Assembly: GCA_034670405.1 (NCBI GenBank)
Contig: JAXDDX010000120.1
Span: 310,001 to 374,000, forward strand
From: Hoplostethus atlanticus
Taxonomy: Eukaryota > Chordata > Actinopteri > Trachichthyiformes > Trachichthyidae
Direction of reading: 5' to 3'
Length of the DNA stretch: 64,000 bases
The notes under the pieces are model-generated. The model made no database searches. It was not told the DNA's origin and saw nothing but the letters and a program-made list of their open reading frames with translations. This document shows, in pieces, positions 33,935 to 45,765 of the stretch. The position numbers and the translations under genes were made by a program. Positions within the stretch are counted from its first letter, which is position 1, and the number at the start of each line of letters is the position of its first letter.

Positions 33935-36245
33935 TCAAGGCTGGTCAAATGACAGAGAGAATAAATGGGTTTTTAGCCTTGACTTAAAGACTTCGATAGA
34001 GCCTGCCTCTCTGATTGAGGCAGGCAGACTGTTCCATAGATAGGGAGCCCGGTAAGAAAAGGCTCTGTTACCTGCAGTTTTCTTTTTGACTGCTGGGATA
34101 GACAGGTAGCCAGCGTCCTGAGATCTGAGGGCGCGTGGCGGTTTATAAGGTTTAATCAAATCGGATAAATAGGACGGTGCCATCCCATGTAATGATTTAT
34201 ATGTAAGTAAAAGCACCTTAAAGTCACACCTGGCCTGAATTGGTAGCCAGTGTAATGAGGACAGGATGGGAGTTATATGGTCGAATTTCCTAGTTTTGGT
34301 CAGGATTCTGGCAGCAGCATTCTGGACCAGTTGTAGTTTTTTAGTGCGCCCAGTAGGTAAGCCCGAGAAAAGGACATTGCAATAATCGATTCTGGATGAT
34401 ACAAAGGCATGTACTAAAATTTCTGCGTCTGCCTCTGTTAGCATAGGTCGAATTTTGGCAATATTGCGAAGATGATAAAACGCTGATTTAGTGATCTCCT
34501 TAATGTGCAACTCGAATGAGAGGGTAGGGTCGAATTTTACCCCAAGGTTTTTAACGTATGGGCTCTGGGAGATTACACAACTATCAAAGTTAAGAGTACT
34601 ATTCTCAAATAAGTGTCTATGTCTAGCCGGTCCCACAATCAGCATCTCAGTTTTGCTGCCATTAAGAAGTAGGAAGTTTAGGGACATCCAATATTTGACC
34701 TCTGATAGGCAGGCCTCTAGTTTTTGGAATTGGGTGTCATCGGTTGGTTTGACTGGTATGTAAATTTGGGTGTCATCGGCGTAGCAATGGAAGTTAATGC
34801 CAAATTTGCGAATGATGCCACCAAGTGGTAGCATATAGATAGAGAATAGCAGTGGTCCTAGGACAGAGCCTTGTGGGACACCAAAGTCCATATTGCAACA
34901 CTCTGAGGTCATGTTGTTGTAAAAGACGTGGTGTGATCTATCAAGTAGGTAAGACCTAAACCAAGAAAGGGCTGATCCCCGGATACCAATATAATGTTCA
35001 AGACGGTTCAAGAGTATCGCATGATCAATTGTGTCGAAGGCTGCACTCAGGTCAAGTAGCAATAGTGCTGAGGTTGAATTGGAGTCAATAGCTAACAAAA
35101 GATCATTTACCACTCTTGTGAGTGCAGTTTCGGTCGAGTGAAGGGATCTAAAGCCAGATTGGAAGGGATCAAGCAGGTTATTTTTTGACAAAAAATCTGT
35201 AAATTGACTGGCTACTGTTCGTTCAAGTAATTTGGAGAGGAACGGCAGATTTGAGATTGGTCTATAGTTCTGAAGTACTTCGGGGTCAAGGTTCGGTTTT
35301 TTCAGTAGTGGCTTGATCACGGCCGTTTTAAAGGCGGAGGGCACCGTGCCAGTGGAGAGCGACTGATTGATCATATAGAGAATGGAGGGTCCTAGGATAG
35401 GGAATACTTCTTTAAGCAGTTTAGCAGGTAGAGGGTCAAGCATGCAGGTCGTGGGTTTTGAAGACAGAGTTAGCTTGGTGAGAGAGTCTAAGGAAACTAA
35501 ATCAAAATGTGAGAAAAGACATTCAGCCCGGGGAACACCAAGTGGACTTTTCAGGTGTGAGATGGCACCACCAGTGGAGAGTGTACTGGTGATCTCATCT
35601 CTAATCAGCGTGATTTTCTGACTAAAAAAGGACATGAAATCATTCGGAGAAAACAGAAAGCTATCAGAGGGGGAGGGATTCCGTGTTAGCTTAGCAACAG
35701 TGTCGAATAGAAACTTTGGGTTGTTTTTATTTGCACTGATTAACCTAGAGAAGTGTGCAGTTTTGGCTGACGAGAGTGCACATTTATAATTTAGCAAGCT
35801 ATCATTCCAGGCAAGCCGGAAGACTTCGAGTTTGGTCAATCGCCATTTACGTTCTAGTTTTCTACAGGCCTGTTTAAGTGCACGAGTGTCGTGGGTAAAC
35901 CACGGTGCAAACTTCCTAGCGTGGTGTTTTCTAGTGACTAACGGGGCGATTGAGTCAAGCGCGTTGGTAAGCCTAGCGTTTAGTTCGTTGCCAAAATTGT
36001 CGAGTGAGCCAACATGACCAGAGAGTGGTGCGAGAAAACTGGGCAGTTTTTCAGATAGTAACGAGGCCGTAGTGGCATTAATACGACGGCTAATATAAGT
36101 ATCTTCACATTTTTGGCGTGGGAAGATCAATTTGATTTCAAATTTAATGAGATAGTGATCAGATAGGGCGGGCACATAAGAGGAGACCACTAAAGCAGAA
36201 ACAGGAATGCCACGGGTCAGAACCAGGTCAAGGGTGAAAAATGGG
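33935..36245 (-). CDS. L2-type LINE ORF2, reverse transcriptase with partial endonuclease
   Basis: The open frame runs to 36337, but recognisable LINE sequence begins at TLDLVLTRGIPVSAL (end of the endonuclease, with the conserved SDHYLI). It therefore starts at about 36245 and lacks most of the nuclease. A spacer with RKFAPWFT follows, then the reverse transcriptase: LDPLPAKLLKEVFP, NYRPISNLPFLSKLLER, catalytic LLLDLSAAFDTIDH (about residues 427-440 of the open frame), GVPQGSVLGPLLFSIYM and catalytic CYADDTQIYI (about 517-526). The C-terminus has YCNVLFSGLP, ILSSLHWLPIQARCDFKVLL and LWNSLPASIR. There is no internal stop over about 770 codons, making this the best-preserved enzyme in the window and a young insertion relative to its Gypsy host. 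Residues before TLDLVL are chimeric. Confidence 0.88.
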
Positions 36246-38239
36246 TAGTAAATGGTGTTTTGTTGGTAAACAAACAAAAAAACTGTAGTATTACTGCAGT
36301 CCTTTTGGAGGTTTGGGGACCCCCCCCAAAAAAACATTTTTTCTATTTATAGTGTTTTTTTTGTATTGTATTATGTATTGATGTTTTGGGTTACTGGGTG
36401 GTGTTGCCTGGGGATCTACGGAATCACCAGTTATGACCCTCACACTAAGGTGGACTATATTCTGCTTGCCTACCCAATTTAGCAGTACAAGATTCTGAAT
36501 CGTTAGGTCAAAGGCGAGGGGCACTCGTCCAGCTTCTAACTGTTTTCTATCCTGAAGCCTTCCCTACTACCACCCTGTGTGCACTCTTACAGGCCTATGT
36601 AAAAATACAGCATAAGGCCGCTTCAGTTAACAACAGCTCCCCTCTAAACGCAACACTGTTGACGTGGTTGCTGGAATTTAAGCTTTTAAACAACAAGTAT
36701 ACTTTTGCTGTAAAGGGAATGTTACTTGGCGAGTATAGAACAACCTATTAGAACCTTCGTCTATGAACCTGACTTAGCCATACAATCACTGAGTATTTTA
36801 CATCACTTTAAGGAGAGGCATAATACCCCCACTGGAGCGCTACTGCCCACAGCAGAGGATAAACTACTAGAGAAACAAGTACTTTAAGTGCAGGTAAAGT
36901 ATTTATTTAAGCTTTAGCAGTCAATCAACGAGTCAAAAATAATAGAGTACAAAGAATCAAATAATTTTGGAGAGAGAGAGATAAGGTTTTTCTCACCTAA
37001 CCTATTCCTCTATACGAACCAGGAGGGTCCGGAGGGAGTGAAGCCAAATCCGTTCTAAGGCACGCAATAAGCGCCTCAGAGTCTTGATCAAATCTTCAGT
37101 GCTCTTCAATGATGAATGATTCCCCGACATTTTGTATTTTTGCCTCTATCTTTATACTATTTCTCTCTCCCTCCTACATGATATTCACCAATCAGGTTAC
37201 AACAATCCACATATTAATCATTGGTTCACCAATCATATGACAATCGTCTGACTGATATTATTTCTAGTTACATATGCATTAGTCTTCTCCTAATTTGGTC
37301 TTCCTCTTCCTTGACGTGTTGATCTTCCAATGGCTGGTCACTCCCTGACATTGATGGAAAGTACCAGATGTCCCAAGACTTGTCGATCAGCTCTCTTACT
37401 TCCCTATTTTGCCTGACCATCTGTTTGTCCCAACTTTTTAGCTTAATCATGCTCAATTGTGCTGACACAGCTCTTTATCTTGTGACTTTATGATTAGCTC
37501 ATGTTTCAGTAAATTTCCACTTGGTGATGGCCTTAAAGGCCCTATCCCTAAGATCATTCATATAATCATTCTCTAAACATTTGTTGCATATCTGTCAGTC
37601 TATCATGATTTTACATTTCTATTATAACACGATTAAACATATTTCATTTCCATTTCACGTTCAATACTGTTGATTAGGTATAACATGATATCACAATATA
37701 TGCTTTAGCTGTTTATGACATTCTTTTCCTTACTCTGATTTAAACATCCCTGTCTTTGCCCTTCCAACCACGCTTAGGTTCGTTCTTAGGCTTTTCGTCA
37801 TCATCTTCTTCCTTGGATATTTCAATTTGATAATCACCTTCTTCAATGAATGCTTGCTTCGGAACCTCTTCTGGTTGGGCCTGCTGCTCTACCACCTTTC
37901 TTGCCTGAAACATTACTTCCACGAGGGTCGCCATCCCTTTTGCTGCTTCTCCAGTTGGATCCACACTGCCTCTTTTCGGTGTGGGCCATTGGTCGATCAG
38001 GTAGTAGCCTCCTCTTTTGAGGTCGCTTCTTTTTACGTTCATTGTAAAGGACCCTGTCGCCTTTATAGGGACAATGCCACTTGGACCTGGGTGCTCCCTT
38101 CTTGGACCTGGAACTTCATGGCTGAAGGGTGGTATTTGCCTTATGGGTGCTGATGCTGGTCGTTCAAGTGCTATGTACTTAGGGGGTACAACCACTGGCA
38201 GTTTGTTGGGCTGTGGGACCGAGAAATCCCAGCTGTTTT
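36246..38239 (-). other. Unidentified retroelement-like segment before the Gypsy 3' LTR
   Basis: On the minus strand there is a TATAAAG box near 37151, an AATAAATA signal near 36900 and purine-rich GGAAGAGGAAGACC near 37310. This layout fits U3, R and a preceding polypurine tract, but no terminal repeat or target duplication could be fixed. One open frame lies at its upstream end (37740-38260). The identity of this piece, and whether it is one insertion or two, is unresolved. Confidence 0.35.
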
Positions 38240-38260
38240 TCGGGGGCGCCTGCTTTGCGC
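37740..38260 (-). CDS. Unknown open frame, proline-rich then acidic, no start upstream
   Basis: The frame is open from the edge of the Gypsy 3' LTR at about 38260 to a stop at 37740, with the first ATG at 38195. It reads SWDFSVPQPNKLPVVVPPKY, then proline-rich PPFSHEVPGPRREHPGPSG, a compact block (FTMNVKRSDLKRGGYYLIDQ, GMATLVEVMFQARKVV) and an acidic-basic tail (SKEEDDDEK, GWKGKDRD). No stops interrupt about 170 codons, unlike its decayed neighbours, so it may have been under selection recently. I do not recognise the family. A structural or accessory protein of the minus-strand retroelement inferred around it is one option, a captured host exon another. Confidence 0.4.
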
Positions 38261-38703
38261 TTCTTGTTATTGGCTCTGTTGCAGAGGGCTGGCAGGGAGT
38301 GATAGGAGTCGTTAGTGCTCATGGAATACACCTGTGCATATATATATATCTATCTATCTATCTATCTATATCTATATCTATATCTATCTATATATATATA
38401 TATCTATCTATCTATCTAGATCTATATATCTATCTATCTATATCTATATATATCTATATATATCTATCTCTCTATATCTATATATATCTATCTCTCTATC
38501 TCTCTCTCTCTCCCCTTTTGGGAGAGAGAGATAGACACCACACTTTCACTCAGCCATGCACCACTGATTATACTGGCTAACACATCCCATTTGCTTATTT
38601 GATGTAGTTTATTATCCTTAGTTGTAAATAAATAACCTTTTTTGGCATTTAAAGTTCTGCGTGGTCTCCCATCTTTGTCACACACATGAGCTGGTCTGTG
38701 ACA
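38240..38703 (+). mobile_element. 3' LTR of the Gmr1-like Gypsy element, 5' end lost
   Basis: From GCCTGCTTTGCGCTTC to CTGGTCTGTGACA it parallels the 5' LTR at 25618. It lacks the first ~13 bases, and the promoter-proximal part is replaced by a TATC/TATA microsatellite expansion (38338-38520). Downstream is L1 sequence that continues the frame broken at 25617. Confidence 0.82.
38338..38527. repeat. Compound (TATC)n/(TA)n/(TCTC)n microsatellite
   Basis: About 190 bases of alternating TATC, TATA and TCTC units inside the 3' LTR, ending in a short hairpin of TCTCTCTC and GAGAGAGA around CCCCTTTTGGG. The low-complexity Ile-Tyr-Leu ORFs here come from this repeat. Confidence 0.93.
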
Positions 38704-38762
38704 CTCCCTCATTGTATGAGGGACTTTGATTCCTAGGAATGTAAATGCATTGCATTCAAGTT
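38704..38762 (-). pseudogene. L1 ORF2 fragment between two insertions
   Basis: Only about 59 bases of L1 remain between the Gypsy 3' LTR and the TA-flanked MITE. They read KLECNAFTFLGIKVPHTMRE, which joins FPF upstream (at 40944) to ELYNHNFK downstream (at 25617) in the order expected of the L1 reverse transcriptase thumb. Confidence 0.8.
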
Positions 38763-38764
38763 TA

Positions 38765-40941
38765 GAGGTTTTTTTACGATCACTAACAAGCATTTAGCTA
38801 TATTTAAGATACTTTTTCTAAACTCCTAACACAGCAATACAACTACTTCACACAATTAGCCAAATAGTTAATTTTCTGCTCAACACCAACAATACATTTC
38901 AAAATGCTAAAAAAAAAACCAAAAAAAAAAACCAACTTTCTCTACATACACTAACTGTTACGATTGTGTACTGGACCCAAGTGCAAACCACAGAACACAG
39001 AGACGAAGTTAGGAACAAACCAGGTTTACTGGGAGACGGTACACACAGGAAGGTAATGCAGGGATGGTAAGGGGAAGCAGGGCTGGAGTAGGAGCGGGGA
39101 GCAGAGTAGGGAGGCAGGCAAACAGGTGACAAGCAGGGGTCCAGGAGACAGACAGGCAGATGGGCGACAAGCAGGGATCCAGGAGACAGACAGACAGGCA
39201 GGGTAGACGAACGGTGGAGGTGTCGGCAGACGGGCGTAGGGAAGGAGACTGGATCTAGGCAAGGAATCAGGGTTAGTAAGCAGGAAGGGAACCTTGAGAG
39301 AAACTCTACAAAGCGGCCGAGAAACGATACTGACTGAGAAGTACAAACAACAATCTGGCGATGAGTGGATGGAAAGCCGGGGTCTTTATACTGGTGGTGA
39401 TGACTTGATGGATAGCAGGTGTGCGGGGTAGAGCAGGTGATCGGGATGAGGTGATGAAGCAGGGAGGAGCCGGAGACTGGAGCCACGCCCGCCCACACAT
39501 ACACACACACACACAGACAGAGACAGACAGGTAGGGACTGCTAGGAGGCAGAGGTGGAGGGCGTGACACTAACTCTATCAAAACACGACAAACCCGACTC
39601 AATCAAATCATTCTTTCAAAACACTAGCACGTTTTCTATCCAAGAGGAACATATAGTCAATCATAGCACAACGACTTTCAAAATACTAACAGTTGATGGC
39701 ATTACAAAAACTGCATTACTTTTCATGTTTCAGTTCTACCTGCATACAATAGACAATATGAAATCCATTGTTTTTTAGAATTCAGTTTCCTTTACTGTAA
39801 ACCACTGTTTTGGTTGAGTGTTGAATGTGTGCATTTTTGGCAACATACTATCTAAAAGTGAATGAGTCATCTTTACTTTATTGAATGTACAGTAGAAAAA
39901 AAAATAGTAAGTGACAGAATTGCTGCAGTAAAAGCTTTATTAGCAACATGAAATTGCTGCCAGTGATGAACAAAAAATCCAACATACATGGCCTTTGGTT
40001 CCAAATGTGTAAAAATATAATACACAAATACAGTAAAAAAGGCACAGAAGGGAAAAAACACCAAAATGCACAGTCCTGTTCTACAGTTTTTTACAGTCGC
40101 TAACATCCTTTTGTCCAATCTGTAGTTACGTTTTCAAAACTCTAAACACAATTAGTACAACAGCCGTCTGTTGTGGACCAAACTAATCTATACAATCTTC
40201 AGCCACATGTTCTCGTCCACATCACATCTATGTCGTCTCTCGCTATGCACCTTGGATAGAAACGCTTGGCATGCACAATATGTGTAAACACAGTATGTGT
40301 AGCTAAACACAGTATGTGTAAATGCTTTTCAGTATGTCCTACTGTATGTCCTGTAACCCATGTTTACATGTAGAGTAGCATACTGTAAAACTCACTATAG
40401 AACAAGACATATTGGATAGACACCTGGACATATTGGTGCCGGTGCTGGTGACCCGCTCACTGTTCCTTTCAAAAGGAATTGTGTACAACTGTTTCATTCG
40501 AACTCTGTGTTTGGTCTATTTTATACAACTTAAATCAGCTATTTCTCAATGTTTCAGTGATCTGTTCATTCAGAAATGCTCATCAGCTGTTTCAATACAG
40601 CTTTTGAGCTGCTGTTGTTGTAGAAGTAGAGGCTTTATACTATATTTAAGGTTTTGAACATTAGGTTTTCATTTCTGGCATGCTGTGTGCAAGCATTTGT
40701 AAATAAGAAAATAAGAAAAATAAATAAGAAAGATCCATAATTTTGGTATTGGGTAAGCTTGTGTGTAAAGAAAATCTAAGCATTTTAGAAACATGTTAAT
40801 TGACTGCTTATTGTGTGAAAACAACATGAATTGTGTTAATGGTATGGTCCACAACTGACGGATGTTGTGCTAATTGTGTTTAGAGTTCTGAAAATGTGAC
40901 TACAGATTGGACAAACGGGTGCTAGCGACTGTAAAAAACTG
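38765..40941. mobile_element. TA-flanked composite MITE, copy 2, holding a solo LTR
   Basis: Reverse-orientation copy of 12927-14449, flanked by TA (38763-38764 and 40942-40943). Removing it restores the L1 codons F-P-F-K-L-E-C. The internal terminus (CTACAGTTTTTTACAGTC at 40080) is conserved. A 613-bp solo LTR is inserted at 38956; copy 1 lacks it and preserves the empty target. Confidence 0.87.
38956..39568 (-). mobile_element. Solo Gypsy LTR, family F2, copy 1 (613 bp)
   Basis: The plus-strand ends are TGTTACGATTGTG and GGGCGTGACA, flanked by the exact 5-bp duplication CTAAC (38951-38955 and 39569-39573). A TATAAAG box on the minus strand near 39386 and the closing CCCAAGTGCA-type sequence on the minus strand show minus orientation. 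The body has tandem CAGACAGGCAG/GGCAGAC-type units. The equivalent target in the 12.9-kb MITE copy is single and uninterrupted. Related LTRs are at 50557-53124 and 54841-55368. Confidence 0.88.
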
Positions 40942-40943
40942 TA

Positions 40944-42859
40944 AATGGAAAGTTAGAGTAGTCTTTGTCAGGTTAATTGGAAAAAGCAAGCTCTTTGAGT
41001 AGTTTAGCTTCATAACCCGACAGGTGACCAAAGTTATCAAGGGTAAGCAGTAGTTTTGGTACAGATTCTGTTGGGTTGGATATTTATAACAGCAGGTCAT
41101 CCGCATAGAGCGATACGTTATGAGATTTACTGCCTCGGGTGATTCCACTAATGCCATCCTCTGCTCTAAGCGCTATAGCAAGGGGCTCAATTGCCAAATC
41201 GAACCGGTAGGGAGAGAGGCTGCAGCCCTGTTTGCAACCCCTATGAAGCGGAAAATAATCAGAAATAATATTTGTCCGCACTGCAGCTGTCGGTGAACAA
41301 TATAATATTTTAATAGGGGTTCTTTATCCTTTTTAAGCAACATTGATATGATTGCCTGTGTCATAGTTTGGGGTCATTTCTGTTGACTAAAAAAATCCTG
41401 ATATAACAGATTAAGTATTGGTGCGAACTTGAAAGCAAATTCCTTATATATTTCTATTGAGAAACCATCTGGACCCGGTGCTTTGTTGCCCTGCATAGAT
41501 TTAATTGCTTGTATCACTTCATCCGTTGATATCGCTCTGTCTATCTGTGATTGGTCCTAGTTTTCGGCGTGTTCAAGCCGTCTAAGAAATTAAGGATGTG
41601 TGACGAGTCTTTGGGCGGTTCTGAACTATAAAGAGCAGTATAGAAGTCTTTGAACTGGTTATTGATAGTTTCAGGGTTGATGGTTTTTGCCCCGGTTGCT
41701 GTACAGATTTCAGGGATAGTGTTAATAGCTGCGGACTGTCTAATCTGATGGGATAGGAGTTTTCCATCTTTCTCTCCATGTTCATAAAATGTTTGTTTTG
41801 ATTTGAAGAATAATTATTCTGTTTGTTAATGGAGAGATTGTCGAATTCTGTTTTTAATCGTAGTTAGAATATGAACGGTCCACTTCTGCTATACTATGGG
41901 ACAGTTCTATCAGATACTGTTTACGTTTCTTTCTCTCATGTGCTGTGTATGAAATTATCTGGCCTCTAAGGTAGGCTTTAAGAGCCTCCCAAACAGTGGT
42001 TAGTGGCATGTCCGAAGTGCAGTTGAGTTCCATAAAGATATCTATCTGCTGAGAGAGACATTTTTTAAAGGAGTCCATGGACAGCAACAGAGGGTCAAAC
42101 CACCAGGTGCGTCGGGGTCTAGGGCAGTCTAGGAAGCCTATATCTAACTGTACAGGACTGTGGTCAGAGATGACAATGCTATTATACTGGCTTCCCTTAA
42201 CCATAGGAAGGACCCTGCTATCCAGAAGAAAAAAGTCTATCCTGGAGTAGGAGTGATGCACTGGGGGGAAAAAGAGCACTGTTTAGTAGTTGGATTGTTT
42301 CTTCTCCAGGGATCAAAAAAAGTGTAGGATTCCATGAATGAATGAATAACAGCACCTGCCTTTGAGATCTTACTATTAGGTCTGTTTGATCTGTCCAAAT
42401 ATGGGTGTAATACACAGTTAAAATCTCCCCCCAATATCAGTTGGTAGTCATTGAGGTCTGGAAGGGCTGCTATGAAACTAGAGAAGAAAAGTAGGTCATC
42501 CCAGTTTGTCCCATATTAGCTAGTGCCACGCGTGTGCCATACAGGTTGCCCGTCACTATTACATACCTTTCCCTGGAATCAGAAATAGTCAACAGTGAGA
42601 TGAGTGGAATACCCTTTTTGATCAAGATGGCTGTCCCCTGCGTCCTGTTCTCATTTCTCGAACAAAATGTTTGTCCAATCCAAGCTTTCTTTAGTTTTGC
42701 ATGTTCATTTGATCTGAGGTGGTTTTCCTGCAGAAACATAATATCAGAGCTCAAAGATTTTAAATGTGCAAAAACCCTACTACGCTTCACTGGATTGTGA
42801 ATTCCCTTGATGTTCCAGCTCAAAAAGCGAAGGTAACCCATATTTTGAGTGTTAGACAT
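40944..42859 (-). pseudogene. L1/Tx1-type LINE ORF2, endonuclease and reverse transcriptase part
   Basis: An ATG at 42859 opens the endonuclease domain: LRFLSWNIKGIHNPVKRSRV, then FLQENHL (catalytic Glu). GGDFNCVLHPYLDR (42434) and SRIDFFLLDSRVL with ISDHSPVQLDI (catalytic Asp-His) follow. Downstream come linker sequence and parts of the reverse transcriptase, including RGCKQGCSLSPYRFDLAIEP and the catalytic box SLYADDLLL at 41084-41130. Frames shift near 42470, 42270, 41850, 41580 and 41100. With the pieces at 38704-38762 and 23906-25617 this makes a complete, decayed ORF2 spread over 19 kb. Confidence 0.85.
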
Positions 42860-43122
42860 TTTTTTTTAAATGAATAGGAAAGTAACAATGTCCCTGTCTA
42901 CTAACTACAAAACAAAAAAAGAGCCTTAGAAACCCATGCTGGTCTACCGATTCCCTGGAGATCGCATCCCCCACTTCTAGTATAACATATAACCAAATAT
43001 AACCCTCTAACAAGCCCTAACCAGGGCGAACACTGGCACTTATAAAGATTATATTAAACTTAACTTATCTATATGTTTAAAAATATGCATGTGTATATCA
43101 ACACCCAAATAACAGCAGCTTG

Positions 43123-43595
43123 TCGTGGCAATTTAAGTCAATTGCACTTTGTCTAGTTGGTGAGATCAGCTCAATAAAGCTATAACACAATATTCGTCAG
43201 AGACTTACGTCTCTTAGGCCTTTAATGCTTGCAAGCAGAGCTCAAACCACACACACCGAGGTGTATGCAGAATGAGCTCCCGAATTCAGTTCCTCAGATA
43301 CATTTATACACGTTATGGGATGTTGCAAATCTCCTTCAGTCCAATCATCATGACACCACGATCTACTCATCTTTGAGATTTCCACATTAAAGAACATACA
43401 CACATTGCTCTGATCTCAGTAGTTTTCCCACTGACAGTGACCACACTTATACATTAAAAACACACTTACATTATTATTTTCCATAACAAGCTATAACACA
43501 GTTCCTTTCTAGGTAAGTAACATTGACCCGAGTCTCACCTTAGCAGTCTCTGGCAAATCACCAAAGTACTGCTGTGGGTCTTATAATATTTGACA
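43123..43595 (-). repeat. Possible solo LTR between L1 ORF1 and ORF2
   Basis: The plus-strand ends TGTCGTGGCAATT and ATATTTGACA would give TG...CA termini. On the minus strand there is GTGTATAAATGT (TATA) near 43308, GCATTAAAGGCC near 43230 and a final GCTTTATTGAGC. The L1 inter-ORF spacer is otherwise longer than usual here. The flanks (CAGCT and TCCGT) do not match, so the borders are uncertain. Confidence 0.35.
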
Positions 43596-43933
43596 TCCGT
43601 AATAACAAAAATATAGAGAAAATAGCATTGTAAGTGAGTCACCAGGTATTAAACGTCTGTGGTAGATGAAAAAGGCAACATTACCTGTAAGTCTCAAATT
43701 GTGGATGTTGGAGTAAATAAAATTAAACCGCACCCTGTGGTTCCCTAGAACCATTTACGTTCTATTTTAGTGCAAAATCCATATAATCAATGCAAGGTCA
43801 GCGCTATAAGGAAATGTAAAAAGTGGAGAGGTAAAAAAATAAATAAATTGTGAGTCCAATGGACAGGGTACATTCAACAGTTGTTGAATGTTGTTGGTGT
43901 AGCCGCTAATACCAGTTTGAGTTTGACAACATC

Positions 43934-44425
43934 TTACTGTACAATGTCCAAAGGCTTCAAATTCTTCCTGATGTAATCCATCGCCGCAGATGGGTCCTCG
44001 AACCGCTTGTCTTGGCCAGACGATGAAGTAATACGAAGCACCGCGGGGAACTGGATTCCAAAATTGATGTCCTGGCTGCTCCGGATGAGCCGCTTAGCCT
44101 CGGAGAAGGCCGCTCTCTTTTTCGCCACCACTGTGGTGTAGTCCGGGAAAATGCTTTGCGGAAAACCTCCTCTCTTTCTTGGAAGTAGTGAAACGTGACC
44201 ACAATGACCCTGGGGGGTTGTCCTTTGTTGGGTGGCGGCAGCAAGCTGCGGTGAGCCCGGTCTAGGGTCGGAGTGAAGCTGAGGCCTAGTAACTCTTGCA
44301 GTATAGTGGTGATTGTGGCTGCTGGCCGCCGCTGTTCTCGAGTCCCTCTTTTATCCCGACAATACGTGCATTTACACCGGCGCTGTCGTCCCTCCAGATC
44401 ATCTATCTTCAGGCGTAGTATAGCA
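43934..44425 (-). pseudogene. L1 ORF1 (Transposase_22-like RNA-binding protein), C-terminal part
   Basis: On the minus strand the frame shows LEGRQRRCK, LLGLSFTPTLDRAHRSLLPP and PRVIVVTFHYFQEREEVFRK (the RRM-like core). After a frameshift near 44130, KKRAAFSEAKRLIRSS, FPAVLRITSSSG and AAMDYIRKNLKPLDIV complete the C-terminal domain, ending at a stop at 43934. This is the nucleic-acid chaperone encoded upstream of ORF2 in L1-type LINEs. The coiled-coil N-terminus is not recognisable. Position and strand fit the ORF2 pieces downstream. Confidence 0.78.
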
Positions 44426-44843
44426 ACTTAAGATTTGGAATGGAATCCCAAAGAGACATTTCAGCAAGCGCAGTCTGCTCTAAGGCATAGGGATATTGTA
44501 GGACAAGTGCAACATGGTCAAGGGGGATTAAGGCTTAGAACAGGCAATGGAGTAAACAAATACAATTGATTAATCTGTTAATAGGAAGGAAGTTCCTAAA
44601 ATTGTCTTTATCCATGAGGAAAGGATTAGGAAAGAAGCACTTGTAGGCAGGAATAACATAGGGCAACTAGGGGGAGCTAGAGACAGTTGATTTAGGCAAA
44701 CAATGTTCAATCCCACAAGAAATATCAAGCAGTAATTAAAGACCGGACTTGGTATTATGATCAGCAATGGTACGGATGAGGATTGAAGGCTAGGGTGCGC
44801 CTTGTGGCAATGCTGGCTACCACATTTCTTGTGTGTGTGTGTT

Positions 44844-44861
44844 GGGGGGGGGGGGGGGGGG
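44844..44861. repeat. (G)18 homopolymer preceded by (GT)n
   Basis: Eighteen consecutive G after a short GT run. It could form a G-quadruplex, but no functional context supports that. Confidence 0.9.
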
Positions 44862-44944
44862 TAGTCAGTGGCTTTGGCTGAGGTACAAAGTAACCAAAGT
44901 AGGGGACTTAGTTACATAGACTTCAAATTAACTACATATCCTAT

Positions 44945-45490
44945 TTTTTGCAAATGCAAAGCGAAATTCGCCCCTTCCTCACTGGCAAGATGGTGCAGGT
45001 GCTCATCCAGGCTCTTGTCATCTCCCGCCTGGACTACTGCAACTCCCTCCTTGCTGATGCCCCCGCGTCTGCCATCAGACCTCTGGGACTTGTTCAGAAA
45101 GCTGCAGCTCGTCTGGTATTCAATCGCCCCAAGTTCTCCCACACAACTACCCTTCTCCGTTCTCTACACTGGCTCCCTGTAGCAGCTCACATCCAGTTTA
45201 AGACTCTGGTTCTAGGCAGTAAAAGGAACAGCTCCATCCTACCTCCAGGCTATGGTCAAGCCTTACAACCCCACCCGACCACTTCGCTCTGCTGCCTCGA
45301 GGCGACTGGTTGCCCCGTTGCTCAGAGGCCCCTGCGGCCGATCTACACGGTCATGGCTCTTCTCTGTCCTGGCCCCACAGTGGTGGAATGAACTCCCCAC
45401 TGATGTCGGGACAGCAGAGTCGATGCCCATCTTTCACCGCAGGCTGAAAACACACCTCTTCAAGAAATACTACCCTGACACTTCCTCTTA
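44945..45490 (+). pseudogene. L2-type LINE, C-terminal end of ORF2
   Basis: The plus strand reads EIRPFLTGKMVQVLIQALVI, SRLDYCNSLLADAP, LVQKAAARLVFNRPKFSHTT and LRSLHWLPVAAHIQFKTLVL, then after a frameshift near 45240 MVKPYNPTRPLRSAASRRLV, APQWWNELP and FHRRLKTHLFKKYY, ending with TAG at 45489. This is the C-terminal tail common to fish L2 elements, from a different family than the 33.9-kb one. The reverse transcriptase core is missing by 5' truncation. Confidence 0.8.
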
Positions 45491-45765
45491 GCACTTGCTT
45501 ATTTGTTTCACTTACTTGTCTTAACACTTGCTTATATGCTTCACTTATTTGTCTTAGTCCTTCTTTATTTGCCTCACTCACTCATAAAAGTAGGTAGATA
45601 ACTTATTGTACTTTTACCTTAGCACGTTATGCTCTCAGATGCTTGTTTAGGAAGGAAATGCGTTTATGATTTCTAGTGACTAGTAGTTCTCATGCCTACC
45701 TACGTTGAATGCACTTATTGTAAATCGATTTGGATTAAAAGTGTCTGCTAAATGACTGTAATGGA
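45491..45765 (+). other. L2 LINE 3' untranslated region
   Basis: It ends with TAAATCGATTTGGATTAAAA and GTGTCTGCTAAATGACTGTA, the 3' end typical of abundant fish L2 elements, closing in TGTAATG. Confidence 0.75.

Noticed and set aside
44844..44861. Regulatory G-quadruplex
   Set aside because: It is a homopolymer run beside a microsatellite with no gene or promoter nearby.
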